64,000 nt of DNA, taken from positions 1-64,000 of the forward strand of contig NZ_JASLGT010000034.1 in the NCBI RefSeq assembly GCF_030150205.1, given 5' to 3'. Numbering within the stretch: the stretch's first letter is position 1; each line of letters starts with the position of its first letter. A program made the translations under genes and the position numbers. The stretch comes from Niabella sp. (GTDB lineage: Bacteria > Bacteroidota > Bacteroidia > Chitinophagales > Chitinophagaceae). Below are positions 17,865 to 26,763 of this stretch, in pieces. The notes under the pieces are model-generated. The model was not told where the DNA came from, searched no databases, and saw only the letters and a program-made list of their open reading frames with translations.

Positions 17865-17999
17865 TAATATATATTTTGTTTACTGCAAAGCTATTTCGCG
17901 CTTGCGGTAAAAAAATATAAGGACTATTCCAGTTGTTGTGTGAATTATAACTGGGATGGTTTTATGCCTGATTTAACAAATGAACCGTCCCCGCTGTAT

Positions 18000-19526
18000 C
18001 TATTCATCTTCCTCAAAACCAAAACTCTCGTATTCGCCGGTAGTGGCCGACCCCAGCATGCTGCCAAAAAGGTCCTTAAACTCCACCTTTGTTTCAAACA
18101 ATTTTTTACTGATCAGCGAATAGGACGAAAGTCCAAAAAGTACAAACTCCATCAGTAATGCAGCCTGTAGCTCATTGGCTCCGGCGAAATATTTTTTCAC
18201 CAGCGCATAAAGTCCGTCTACCTGGTAAAGTTGCTGTATCTTATTGTTATCTGTGGTATTAAAATCGATATTCAGCGTGTTGCCTTTATCGAACCAGTTA
18301 ATGATCGGTTTATAGGGGTTATCATCGGCTTTATTTTGCGCAGAAGGCTTTCCTGTATTTTTCCGTTTGCCCAATTGTTCGGGGTTGGGAAAGTACTGGA
18401 TGAACTGCGAACGGATGGCTTTGTCTACAAGATTCATTGCTACCTGGAACGGGCCTTCCTGTTCGCCCTCATACACCAGCTCTACTTTTCCGGTAATAGA
18501 AGGAATAATGCCCGACAGATCGGAAATCCAGATCTGTGTAACCGTTTCATTGTTGACCAGCGCCCTGCGCTCGGCTGTGCTGACGGCATTTTCAAAGGCT
18601 GAAATGGTTAAGCGCGCGCTAACACCACTTTTTTTATCGACAAGCTCACTGTTACGGGCTTCAAAAGCTACCTGCTCAATCAGCCGTTTTACAAGGTCAC
18701 TGATCTTTACCATCTCTTTTTGTTCTTCGTGAATACCCGCTTCCTGTTCGGTGATCTCCAATGCATGTTCCAGGGTACGGGGATAATGCGTTAAGATCTG
18801 GCTTTGTATACGGTCTTTTAAGGGTGTTACGATGGAACCCCGGTTGGTATAATCTTCGGGGTTGGCGGTAAAGACAAATAAAATATCCAGTGGCAGCCGG
18901 AGTTTGAAGCCCCGGATCTGTATATCACCCTCTTCAAGAATATTGAACAGGGATACCTGGATACGCGCCTGAAGATCCGGCAGCTCATTGATCACAAAAA
19001 TGCAGCGGTTGCTCCGGGGGATGATGCCATAATGAAGTACCCGCTCATCATCAAAGCTCAGTTTCAGGTTGGCGGCTTTAATGGGATCGATATCACCAAT
19101 GAGATCGGCCACGCTTACATCCGGAGTGGCCAGTTTCTCGCCATAGCGCTGATCCCGGGCCAGCCAGGTAATGGGGGTGTCATCTCCTTTTTCGGCGATG
19201 AGGTCTCTTGTATACTTGGAAATGGGATTCAGCGGATCGTCATTGAGGTCGCTGCCTTCTACTACAGGTATGTATTCGTCCAGCAGAGCGGTCATCTGCC
19301 GCGCCATCCGGGTTTTGGCCTGTCCGCGCAAACCCAAAAAAAGTATATTGTGCTTACTCAGCAACGCCCGTTCTGTTTCGGGTATTACCGAATCTTCATA
19401 TCCAACGATCCCGGGGAAGGAGGTTTCGCCCGCTTTGAGTTTTTTTATTAAATTTTGCCTGATTTCTTCTTTGATCGACTTTGATTGATATCCGGATGCT
19501 TTTAATGCGCCTAATGTTTTAATCAC
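18000..19526 (-). CDS. MoxR/ChlI-type AAA+ ATPase
   Basis: 508 aa with a GTG start. The AAA+ domain has Walker A GLRGQAKT (65-72), Walker B IFVINE (176-181) and a sensor segment VFTANPEDYTNRG. The C-terminal helical region ends in an acidic tail. Such ATPases work with a von Willebrand A protein, as in magnesium chelatase or MoxR-VWA pairs, to remodel or insert metal into a partner. The VWA gene lies directly upstream on the same strand, separated only by a 7-bp-periodic tract, so the two should form one machine. The client is unknown. Confidence 0.88.
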   Translation of the reverse strand: MIKTLGALKASGYQSKSIKEEIRQNLIKKLKAGETSFPGIVGYEDSVIPETERALLSKHNILFLGLRGQAKTRMARQMTALLDEYIPVVEGSDLNDDPLNPISKYTRDLIAEKGDDTPITWLARDQRYGEKLATPDVSVADLIGDIDPIKAANLKLSFDDERVLHYGIIPRSNRCIFVINELPDLQARIQVSLFNILEEGDIQIRGFKLRLPLDILFVFTANPEDYTNRGSIVTPLKDRIQSQILTHYPRTLEHALEITEQEAGIHEEQKEMVKISDLVKRLIEQVAFEARNSELVDKKSGVSARLTISAFENAVSTAERRALVNNETVTQIWISDLSGIIPSITGKVELVYEGEQEGPFQVAMNLVDKAIRSQFIQYFPNPEQLGKRKNTGKPSAQNKADDNPYKPIINWFDKGNTLNIDFNTTDNNKIQQLYQVDGLYALVKKYFAGANELQAALLMEFVLFGLSSYSLISKKLFETKVEFKDLFGSMLGSATTGEYESFGFEEDE

Positions 19527-19659
19527 GAGTGGAGGTATTTGGAGTGAAATGTTTTAGTGAGATGTTGTGAAGTCTTGAGTGAAAAGTTTTTAGTGAAATG
19601 TGTAGCGTGAGAAGTCTTAAGTGATAGGTTTTGAGTGAATGTTAAGGTGAAATGTTTTT
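19527..19659. repeat. Degenerate 7/14-bp periodic tract between VWA and MoxR genes
   Basis: The whole 132-bp gap can be cut into about 19 consecutive 7-mers. Units of the AGTGA type alternate with units of the GTTT/GTCT type, giving a 14-bp double unit close to TTAGTGAAAAGTTT. It begins right at the GTG start codon of the ATPase gene and runs to the VWA stop codon. It has no coding features of its own. Confidence 0.75.
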
Positions 19660-20756
19660 TAAAATACGGTCTTGGACCGGCCGCTTTCAAAATCTTTAAA
19701 GATAAAGGAGCCCAGGTTGTCCAGTGAAGCAAAATAGGCTTTACCATGATTCATCTCCGTAAATTCCTGAACAAAACGTTGCAGATAGGGGTCTGTTGCG
19801 ATCATGAATGTGGTGATGGGGATCTTTAATTTTTTACAGGCAGCGGCCAGGTTCATACAACGGTTTACTACTTTGCGGTCTAAACCAAAGCTGTTTTTAT
19901 AATACCGTTTGCCGATCTTCAGGCAGGTTGGCTTTCCGTCGGTGATCATAAAGATCTGTTTATTGGGATTTTTCCTGCGCCGGAGCAGGTCCATTGCCAG
20001 TTCCAGTCCGGCTACCGTATTGGTATGATAAGGCCCCACCTGCAGGTAGGGAAGATCTTTTATCTCCACCGGCCAGGCGTCGTTCCCAAATACCACAATG
20101 TCCAGTGTATCCTTTGGATAACGGGTCGTGATCAGCTCACTCAGTGCCATAGCTACCTTTTTGGCCGGCGTAATCCGGTCTTCGCCATAAAGGATCATGG
20201 AATGGGATATATCGATCATCAATACAGTTGAGGTCTGTGTTTTGAAGTCGGTTTCCCGGATGCTGAGGTCATCTTCCCGGATATTAAATGTGTCGATGCC
20301 ATGATTGATCTGCGCGTTACGGATCGATTCCGTAAAATCGATCTGTTCCAGCATATCGCCAAACCGGAAGGGCCGGGTTTCGGGATTCAGTTCATCTCCC
20401 TGTCCGGGCTTGAACGTTTTGTGATCGCCTTTGCCGGCTTTTTTTAGCTTCCCAAAAATTTCTTCCAGGCTTTTTTTCCGGATGCCCTGTTCTGTTTTTG
20501 GAGTGATTTTTATTTCACCTTTTTGATGATCGTCGGTGATATAACCTTTTTGCTTCAGGTCGTCTATAAAATCGCCCATTCCATAATCATCATTGCCCAG
20601 CTGGTATTCTTTATCCAGCTCATTGAGCCATTGAAGCGCTTCTGCAGCGTCTCCGCTGGTATATGTAAGCAATTGCATGAAAAGGTCGAGCATTTTTTCG
20701 AACGGGGTTTTGCCCTGGTCATCAGCGGCCAACCCGGAGAATTGGATACCTCTCAT
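19659..20756 (-). CDS. von Willebrand factor A domain protein (partner of the MoxR ATPase)
   Basis: 365 aa. An acidic N-terminal helical region (about 1-170) is followed by a VWA domain (about 175-355). The metal-ion-dependent adhesion site is DISHS (182-186), with ITDGKPT further on. VWA proteins of this type bind the AAA+ partner and the client. It is the first gene of the pair. The domain order (long N-terminal region, C-terminal VWA) resembles the magnesium-chelatase D-type arrangement without an AAA domain. Confidence 0.88.
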   Translation of the reverse strand: MRGIQFSGLAADDQGKTPFEKMLDLFMQLLTYTSGDAAEALQWLNELDKEYQLGNDDYGMGDFIDDLKQKGYITDDHQKGEIKITPKTEQGIRKKSLEEIFGKLKKAGKGDHKTFKPGQGDELNPETRPFRFGDMLEQIDFTESIRNAQINHGIDTFNIREDDLSIRETDFKTQTSTVLMIDISHSMILYGEDRITPAKKVAMALSELITTRYPKDTLDIVVFGNDAWPVEIKDLPYLQVGPYHTNTVAGLELAMDLLRRRKNPNKQIFMITDGKPTCLKIGKRYYKNSFGLDRKVVNRCMNLAAACKKLKIPITTFMIATDPYLQRFVQEFTEMNHGKAYFASLDNLGSFIFKDFESGRSKTVF

Positions 20757-20875
20757 ATACTAAATGTAAAACTATTTTTCTAAAAACAATGCGGTGCGGC
20801 CGGAAGTCCGGAAATATGCGGCCAGGGGATGAATCTGCTTTATTAATAACATTTTGAATACCGAAATGGTTGCAA

Positions 20876-20906
20876 TAAAAAAATCCCCTCCGGAGGGGAG
20901 GGGATT
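20876..20906 (-). terminator. Terminator of the DUF2723 gene
   Basis: A perfect 10-bp stem AATCCCCTCC/GGAGGGGATT with loop GGAGG lies next to a run of eight A on the plus strand (U-run in minus-strand RNA), about 20 bp after the stop. Confidence 0.9.
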
Positions 20907-20926
20907 GCGGGTATCAGACCACTTAC

Positions 20927-23900
20927 TTATTTTTTTGAGGTATCCGGCGTTTTGCTTTTCGCTCCGCTGTCCGCAGCTTTTGCGGGCGCGTTTTCCTGGG
21001 GAATCAGTTCCTGAACCGGCGTTTTTTCACCTTTTTTTAAGGGATCGTAATGCGATTCGATGGCATCCGCTGCCGCTTCGGTGATTTCGTTGAGCGGATC
21101 TTCAATATTGGCCAGGCCCTGGAAGTATTCCGGTTTTTCAGCCTTCAGATAGTTATAGTATTTCCGCTGATCAGCAAGATCCTTTTTAACCGCTGCAATC
21201 ACTTTACGTGCCATATCCAGCTTGCCGGCTTTATAGTAGGCTTCAGCATACATGAGGCCGGTTTGATTGTGCTGGTTATAGCGGCTGGTCATTGCATAGG
21301 GCAGGTTTTCGGGAAGCAGCCCGGCTTCTGCTTTATTCAGCAGTTTAACGGCTTCTTCTTTTTTACCTGCATCTGCAAGGTTGCCGGCTGCTTCTGCAAA
21401 GATGCTCCGGATATTGAGCAGGTACTGACGGTTTACTTCATCAAAGTAAACGCCTTTTTTATTGGCTCCGCCAAATTCAAATTTGGTCAGCAGGTTTTTC
21501 GCCATTACGTCTTCATTGTTGTCGCGGATGGATGTACCTCCGGCGCGCATCTGGCGATAGGCCTGATCCACGATCCAGTTGGCTTGCGGAGCTTTTACAT
21601 TGAAGGGCACCAGCCGGTAAGTAAGCCCGTCTTTTCTCAGGTTCTGCCCAAAGCCCAGTTCTCCGTAAGGGGCGGTAAAGTAAACCGGACGTTTCCATTG
21701 GTTGGAGGCAATGATGCTGAGTACCATCAGGTCGTTGCGGGGGATACCGCCTTTGGATGTGGGGATCTCAAATGCCCACTGATCGGGAACGCTGTCTGTT
21801 GGATTGGCGGTTCCGTTCTTACGAACGATGTCTTTATTCACCGGTACAAAGAACTTGCGGAAAGGCAGGGCAGCGGATCCTACGTCGCGCCCGGTTTCCG
21901 GGTCTTCCGTACGGGCACCGATAAATGTTTTGATAACGTCGTATAACGGGTAAAAATTATTTGCATCAATGTTTTGCCCTGGCTGTGGTTGTCTGAACGG
22001 AAGGTATTCGCGGTTATGACCTTCGATTTGTTCTGGACTAAGGATCACATCCACTGAATCTGCATCGTTTATCTTGTAACGCAGCTGGTTGATATACCAG
22101 TCAATGCCCAGCAGGCTGGTGTTGATGATACGGATATCGGTCCGTACATTTTCCACTTCCTGGGCATACCAGAGCGGATAGGTATCGTTGTCGCCGAAGG
22201 TAAACAGGATCGCATTGGGCGCACAGCTTTCCAGGTAGTCTTTTGCCAGATCAGGAGCCATGGTTTTCTCACTCCGGTCGTGGTCGTTCCATTCCTGTTG
22301 GGCCATCAGCCCCGGAACGGCTAAACAGAGCAGGGCAATGAGCACATTAGCTGCCCGGATATTGGAGCCGCCTGACGACAGGGCCCGCGCGGCAAACGTT
22401 ACGATGTACAATACGGCGGCATAAATAACTGCGGCCACCAGGCTGGCAATAATGATGGCACTAAAAGTACTGGACATACTGCTGAGCGCGGTGATGAGGA
22501 AAGTACCGGAAGCACCGTATACCAAAAGTTTCTGGAAAGACTCTTTGTCTTCTTTTTCCAGCGCAGAACGCAGCAGTGCTACAACCGCTAAACCGATCCA
22601 CACGGCAAATGCATAGAAGGATCCCACATAAGCATAATCCCGTTCCCGCGGCTGGTTCCCCGGTTGGTTAAGATATAGCACGATGGCCATACCGGTAAAG
22701 AAGAACAGCAGGAATGTAATGACCCAGTCTTTCCGGTTTTTCAGGAATTGGTATACAAACCCGATGATACCCAATACAAAGGGTAACATATAGAAAACGT
22801 TATGTGCTTTATTTTGCTTCAGGCTTTCCGGCAGCTGGCTCTGGTCGCCCAGGCGTGCATTATCCATCAATGATATACCGGAGATCCAGTTACCATCTCT
22901 TTTATTACCATAACCCTGCAGGTCGTTTTGTTTACCCGCAAAATTCCACATGAAATAGCGCATGTACATAAAGCTGGTCTGGTAACTCATAAACCAGTTG
23001 ATATTATCTGCGTAGCTCGGCGCGCCATAAGATCCCTGCCCGGTATTGGGATCAGGTTTGGCCAGGCCCAGCCAATCGGCATAAAAGTCCTGGTGTCCCT
23101 GTTCATTACTCGAATCCCATACCCGTACAAATAATTGCTTTACGCTGCTGCTATAGTTGTATTCTTTTTTGCGGCCAATGGGAACATACCTGTTGTCGCC
23201 TTTGACATATGTTTGTTCTCCTAAGACATAGGGATTTTCCTGATTGATATCTTCCGGAATCTGTGCAGCATAGTGTGCACCATAAAGCAGGGGCTGTGTT
23301 CCATATTGTTCCCGGCTAAGGTAGTAAACCAGGCTGATAGGATTATCAACATTGTTCATGTCGATGGCCGGGTTGGCATTACTGCGGATGATATTGGTAA
23401 AGTACATGAAATAGCCCAGCATCATAAAGGCGAAACACCATAAAAAGAGTTTCATGATTTTAAGCGCCGTAGGCCGTATGAAATAGCCAAGTACTGCACC
23501 AACCACCAGCAGTAAAATGATCTTTACAGCGGCCAGGGTGCCTCCAAAAGCAAACGGCAGGAATGTGAGCAGGAAGAATACGGCCGTCCAGAGAATGATC
23601 GTTGTTTTTGATACCGTTGGTTTAAACCGCAGGCCAATAGCTACCAGCAGGGCTATCAAAATAAAGTATGCAGTAAAGCCGGAGAAGAACGGCATTTTAA
23701 AGCTGTTTACGAACATGATGTCAAACAACCCTGCGGCTTTCATGCTATACTGGATAATGGCTACCTGTACAATTCCTGTAATGGCACATCCAATAAAGAA
23801 TGCCGCAATGGAACCTTTCACTGAAGGGGTGTACCGGCGGTAATAGTAGATCATCACGATGGCAGGGATGGTCAACAGGTTGAGCAAGTGCACACCAATG

Positions 23901-24484
23901 GACAGGCCCATCATGAAAAACAGGAATACGATCCAGCGGTCGCTGCGTGCCCGGGCGTTTTCGTCAGTGCCGGCAAGTTCGTCGGCATGCTCCCATTTAA
24001 GCATGGCCCAAAATACAAAACCGGTAAAAAAGGATGACAATGCATATACTTCGCCTTCAACGGCGCTATACCAGAATGAATCTGTAAAAGTATAAGCCAA
24101 TGCCCCAACGGCGCCTGCGGCCATTACGGTGAAGACCTGCTGACCGCTGAGTATTTCACCGGATTTTACAAACATTTTCCGTGCAAAGTGCGTAATGGTC
24201 CAGAAGAGAAACAGGATGGTAGCAGCACTTACCAATGCGCTCATAAAGTTTACAGCATTGGCGGCAGTTTGGGGTTTGTCTCCAAAAAGCAGGATAAATA
24301 TCCGTCCCAGCAAGCTAAACATCGGTGCGCCCGGAGGGTGAGCCATCTGTAATTTGTAGGCCGTAGCAACAAATTCACCACAATCCCAAAGTGACCCGCG
24401 GGCTTCCCTGGTTAGTGAATAGGTAAGGGTAGCAATGGCAAAAACTACCCATCCGGTTAGGTTGTTTACTTTTCTGAAATTCAT
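20927..24484 (-). CDS. DUF2723 membrane protein, probable O-mannosyltransferase-like
   Basis: 1185 aa. The N-terminus opens with WVVFAIATLTYSLTREARGSLWDCGEFVATAYKLQMAHPPGAPMF, the DUF2723 signature. Its D-C-G-E-F core lies in the first extracytoplasmic loop, as in GT-C enzymes. About a dozen hydrophobic segments follow, then a large soluble C-terminal part with TPR-like helices (about 960-1120) and a Lys/Ala-rich tail. The human relative TMEM260 is a protein O-mannosyltransferase. In Bacteroidota such proteins may glycosylate exported proteins, but the donor and target here are unknown. Confidence 0.85.
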   Translation of the reverse strand: MNFRKVNNLTGWVVFAIATLTYSLTREARGSLWDCGEFVATAYKLQMAHPPGAPMFSLLGRIFILLFGDKPQTAANAVNFMSALVSAATILFLFWTITHFARKMFVKSGEILSGQQVFTVMAAGAVGALAYTFTDSFWYSAVEGEVYALSSFFTGFVFWAMLKWEHADELAGTDENARARSDRWIVFLFFMMGLSIGVHLLNLLTIPAIVMIYYYRRYTPSVKGSIAAFFIGCAITGIVQVAIIQYSMKAAGLFDIMFVNSFKMPFFSGFTAYFILIALLVAIGLRFKPTVSKTTIILWTAVFFLLTFLPFAFGGTLAAVKIILLLVVGAVLGYFIRPTALKIMKLFLWCFAFMMLGYFMYFTNIIRSNANPAIDMNNVDNPISLVYYLSREQYGTQPLLYGAHYAAQIPEDINQENPYVLGEQTYVKGDNRYVPIGRKKEYNYSSSVKQLFVRVWDSSNEQGHQDFYADWLGLAKPDPNTGQGSYGAPSYADNINWFMSYQTSFMYMRYFMWNFAGKQNDLQGYGNKRDGNWISGISLMDNARLGDQSQLPESLKQNKAHNVFYMLPFVLGIIGFVYQFLKNRKDWVITFLLFFFTGMAIVLYLNQPGNQPRERDYAYVGSFYAFAVWIGLAVVALLRSALEKEDKESFQKLLVYGASGTFLITALSSMSSTFSAIIIASLVAAVIYAAVLYIVTFAARALSSGGSNIRAANVLIALLCLAVPGLMAQQEWNDHDRSEKTMAPDLAKDYLESCAPNAILFTFGDNDTYPLWYAQEVENVRTDIRIINTSLLGIDWYINQLRYKINDADSVDVILSPEQIEGHNREYLPFRQPQPGQNIDANNFYPLYDVIKTFIGARTEDPETGRDVGSAALPFRKFFVPVNKDIVRKNGTANPTDSVPDQWAFEIPTSKGGIPRNDLMVLSIIASNQWKRPVYFTAPYGELGFGQNLRKDGLTYRLVPFNVKAPQANWIVDQAYRQMRAGGTSIRDNNEDVMAKNLLTKFEFGGANKKGVYFDEVNRQYLLNIRSIFAEAAGNLADAGKKEEAVKLLNKAEAGLLPENLPYAMTSRYNQHNQTGLMYAEAYYKAGKLDMARKVIAAVKKDLADQRKYYNYLKAEKPEYFQGLANIEDPLNEITEAAADAIESHYDPLKKGEKTPVQELIPQENAPAKAADSGAKSKTPDTSKK

Positions 24485-24513
24485 GTTAAAACGCGTCTTT
24501 TTTTCAATGATGA

Positions 24514-24521
24514 CAAAAATA
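24514..24521 (-). promoter_or_regulatory. -7 promoter element of the DUF2723 gene
   Basis: TATTTTTG (minus strand) fits TAnnTTTG and lies about 30 bp before the start codon. No -33 match was found. Confidence 0.4.
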
Positions 24522-24663
24522 GGGATAAAGACGTCATTTTGGTTGAATGTCAGTTAGTATTACAGATATTTTATAACTATTAAAAATCGGGCGAAGCGAC
24601 TGGAATAATGCTGTTTTTTGATAACGGTTCAAAATGGGAAAATGAACCTCGAAATGTGGGTGT

Positions 24664-25800
24664 TTATGGATCGGGGATAAAGCCGTTTTTCCATTTTTGG
24701 GCAAGGTGAACCGCGGTTTCCAGCATCGCTGCATTCCAGTGTTCGATCTGCCAGTCGGAATGTGCCAGTATGGAGGATTCCAGCTGGCTACGGGCTTCGG
24801 CTTCCGAACCTGCCTGCTCAAGAATAAGGGATAGCGTGGTTTGTTGCTGGTGTAACAGGCTATCTTCTACAGGCGTAGTGTTTGGCCGGAAGGATGGGGA
24901 CTGGAATGTGTTGATTGGAGCGGCCTTTAAAGAAGCTGCTTTTACAATGGCCTGCATTTGCAGAAAATCATCCCGGAAGGCGATCTTGCTTGCTTCATTC
25001 CGGAGACCGGTTCCCAGTTGCTCTAACACCACAAATTTCAAATTGGGGCAGCGTGGGATCGTTTTGCGTAAAAAATCAAAAACGGTATCTGGTACGTGGT
25101 CATCGTGGGTATCGCGCCGGATGATGGTTGGAGGAACGGCAACGGACGGTTCCCAGCTGCCACCGGAAATATGGATCTCTCTTACACGATCCAGCGGATA
25201 GAGTGCGATTAAAGTGTCAAAATCGACATTAAAATTATGTACCTGGCAAAAAAGATTGTGCAAGTCCAGTATAATAAAACCGTTGACCGGTTCCACCAGT
25301 TTTTCTAAAAATGCGCCATGTCGTTTAACATCATCAATCGAATACGAGAATGCCAGGTTTTCCAGCCCTACCGGGCAGCGGCAGGCTTCCTGTATGCGCT
25401 GCAGGCGATCGATGCCGATTGCTAATGTGGCAGGTGTATAGGGGATGCTGAGTGGGGCGCCATTGTGAAAATCCTTTCCTGTCATGAATCCAAAGTGTTC
25501 TGTAATATGATCGAAATGGAAGTCCGACGCATATTTTCTCAGACTTTGAAGCCATTGCTCCTGTTCGGGCAGCCACTTGCCTGAAAAGATCGAGAAAAAA
25601 ACACCATGGCCAATCAGGCGATGATTCCGGCTAAAGGCAGTGAGAAGCGCCTTGAACCATCCGGGAAGTTCTCTGCATTGATGCAGCGCATCGAACGACC
25701 ATTCAATGGCGTCCACGGATCCGGATTCAAGCAGCGGCAGGCATGCTGATAAAATATCCGCATCCAGGTTGCAGGCAATAGTGCTATGGATTTCGGCCAT
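24664..25800 (-). CDS. DUF692/MNIO family multinuclear iron oxidase, peptide-modifying
   Basis: 378 aa. A TIM-barrel MNIO domain covers about residues 1-290. Likely iron ligands are visible in order: H65 (GHGV), E101-H102 (ITEHF), E147 (GLEN), D179 and N182 (DLHN), H210 (EIHISG), D230 and H232 (DTHDD) and E260 (VLEQLG). Known members (MbnB, TglH, ChrH, ApyH, bufferin enzymes) use two or three iron ions and O2 to rearrange Cys or Asp residues of ribosomally made peptides. Residues about 290-378 are an extra helical region beyond the usual ~280-aa length. The gene lies 14 bp downstream of a small Cys-containing peptide gene, its probable substrate. Confidence 0.88.
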   Translation of the reverse strand: MAEIHSTIACNLDADILSACLPLLESGSVDAIEWSFDALHQCRELPGWFKALLTAFSRNHRLIGHGVFFSIFSGKWLPEQEQWLQSLRKYASDFHFDHITEHFGFMTGKDFHNGAPLSIPYTPATLAIGIDRLQRIQEACRCPVGLENLAFSYSIDDVKRHGAFLEKLVEPVNGFIILDLHNLFCQVHNFNVDFDTLIALYPLDRVREIHISGGSWEPSVAVPPTIIRRDTHDDHVPDTVFDFLRKTIPRCPNLKFVVLEQLGTGLRNEASKIAFRDDFLQMQAIVKAASLKAAPINTFQSPSFRPNTTPVEDSLLHQQQTTLSLILEQAGSEAEARSQLESSILAHSDWQIEHWNAAMLETAVHLAQKWKNGFIPDP

Positions 25801-25814
25801 TGGTCAGCGAAGCA

Positions 25815-25982
25815 TTATCCCATACCACATGCCGGACAGGAAAAAAGGGGCAGTTTATCTTTCTTTTCTTTCTCTTTTGCTGCAGCCAGCTTTTTATCTT
25901 CTTTATTTTTTGAACAGGAAGGTGCTACGTTAACGGCAATAGCAGCGGCAATTAGCAGGAGTAGTGATTTTTCAAGTTTCAT
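25815..25982 (-). CDS. Small lipoprotein-like peptide, candidate MNIO substrate (RiPP precursor)
   Basis: 55 aa from the ATG at 25982; an upstream in-frame ATG at 26000 would lie on the -7 promoter element. It has a basic start, a hydrophobic stretch (about 5-17) and a lipobox-like APSC (Cys at about 23). A charged Lys/Glu/Ala linker follows, then a C-terminal core with residues LPLF-SCPACGMG, containing two Cys in a C-P-A-C arrangement. The gene is 14 bp upstream of the DUF692 oxidase gene, the classic arrangement of precursor and modifying enzyme. It could otherwise be a small metal-binding lipoprotein. No family was recognised. Confidence 0.75.
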   Translation of the reverse strand: MKLEKSLLLLIAAAIAVNVAPSCSKNKEDKKLAAAKEKEKKDKLPLFSCPACGMG

Positions 25983-25997
25983 ATTATTGGTTTTAAA

Positions 25998-26028
25998 CAA
26001 ATATATGTATTTTTTGAATCAGATGAAA
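25998..26028 (-). promoter_or_regulatory. Promoter of the peptide-MNIO operon
   Basis: On the minus strand TTTC (26028-26025), 19 bp and TATATTTG (26005-25998) approximate the Bacteroidota TTTG-N19-TAnnTTTG promoter. Transcription would begin about 10 bp before the ATG at 25982. The cassette can therefore be expressed independently of the upstream DUF4294 gene. Confidence 0.55.
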
Positions 26029-26033
26029 ACCGG

Positions 26034-26759
26034 CTAAAAAGTGGTTGTTTGTCCCGGCCGGTACGGGTTTCCATACCAGGTAGTGTTGATCTCCTGTACA
26101 AAATCCTCAATCTGCCGGTCAAAAGGATCTTTCCGGATATCATAGTCCTGTTTCAGGTCACTCCCATAAAAAAAAGCCACAGTCTGGTATACGCGTGCAT
26201 TCAGGCCGCCCTTGTATTCCCGGATGATTTCATAGCAATCGGATCCCGTTTGGCGGTAAATCAGCTTCATCAGTACCTTTCCCTGGTACACAGAAAGGTT
26301 GGAGAGGGGATCAGAAAACTGTTTTTTAAGTTCTTTTTCTTTGGACTTAATAATGGCTTTCCGGGCCTTTTTGTCAGTAACTCCCTGTAATTGACGGCTG
26401 ATCTGGTTAATGGTAGCACCGGCAACGCGGGCATAGGGATAGCATACGTACACGGCATTTCGCAGGCGGTTCCATTCCTGTTTGACCTTCTCCAGTTTGG
26501 CCGGCGGAAGTTTGGATATCCAGATATTTGCTTCTTCCGTATAGGGCATCATTTTAAAGGACTCATAATCGGGTCCGTACCATATTGCCGCTACTTTTGT
26601 AGAATCCCTTGGCCCCCAGTCCTTCATGATCTGCTGCATAGAAGGCATCGGGGGAACGCGTACCGTATCTGCTGTTTGCGCAAGTGCAGTGGTCTCAAAA
26701 GCAAATGGCATTAACAAGGATACGGCCAGTATAACCAGGTATCGATATCGCTTATTCAA
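26034..26759 (-). CDS. Exported DUF4294 protein
   Basis: 241 aa with a TTG start; an in-frame stop codon just upstream leaves no ATG choice except an internal one at codon 17, which would cut the signal peptide. Residues 1-28 form a signal peptide. The DUF4294 core includes WNRLRNAVYVCYPYARVAGATINQI and TGSDCYEIIREYKGGLNARVYQTVAFFYG. Family function is unknown; it is widespread in Bacteroidota. It ends 51 bp before the peptide gene. Confidence 0.78.
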   Translation of the reverse strand: MNKRYRYLVILAVSLLMPFAFETTALAQTADTVRVPPMPSMQQIMKDWGPRDSTKVAAIWYGPDYESFKMMPYTEEANIWISKLPPAKLEKVKQEWNRLRNAVYVCYPYARVAGATINQISRQLQGVTDKKARKAIIKSKEKELKKQFSDPLSNLSVYQGKVLMKLIYRQTGSDCYEIIREYKGGLNARVYQTVAFFYGSDLKQDYDIRKDPFDRQIEDFVQEINTTWYGNPYRPGQTTTF

Positions 26760-26763
26760 TACG

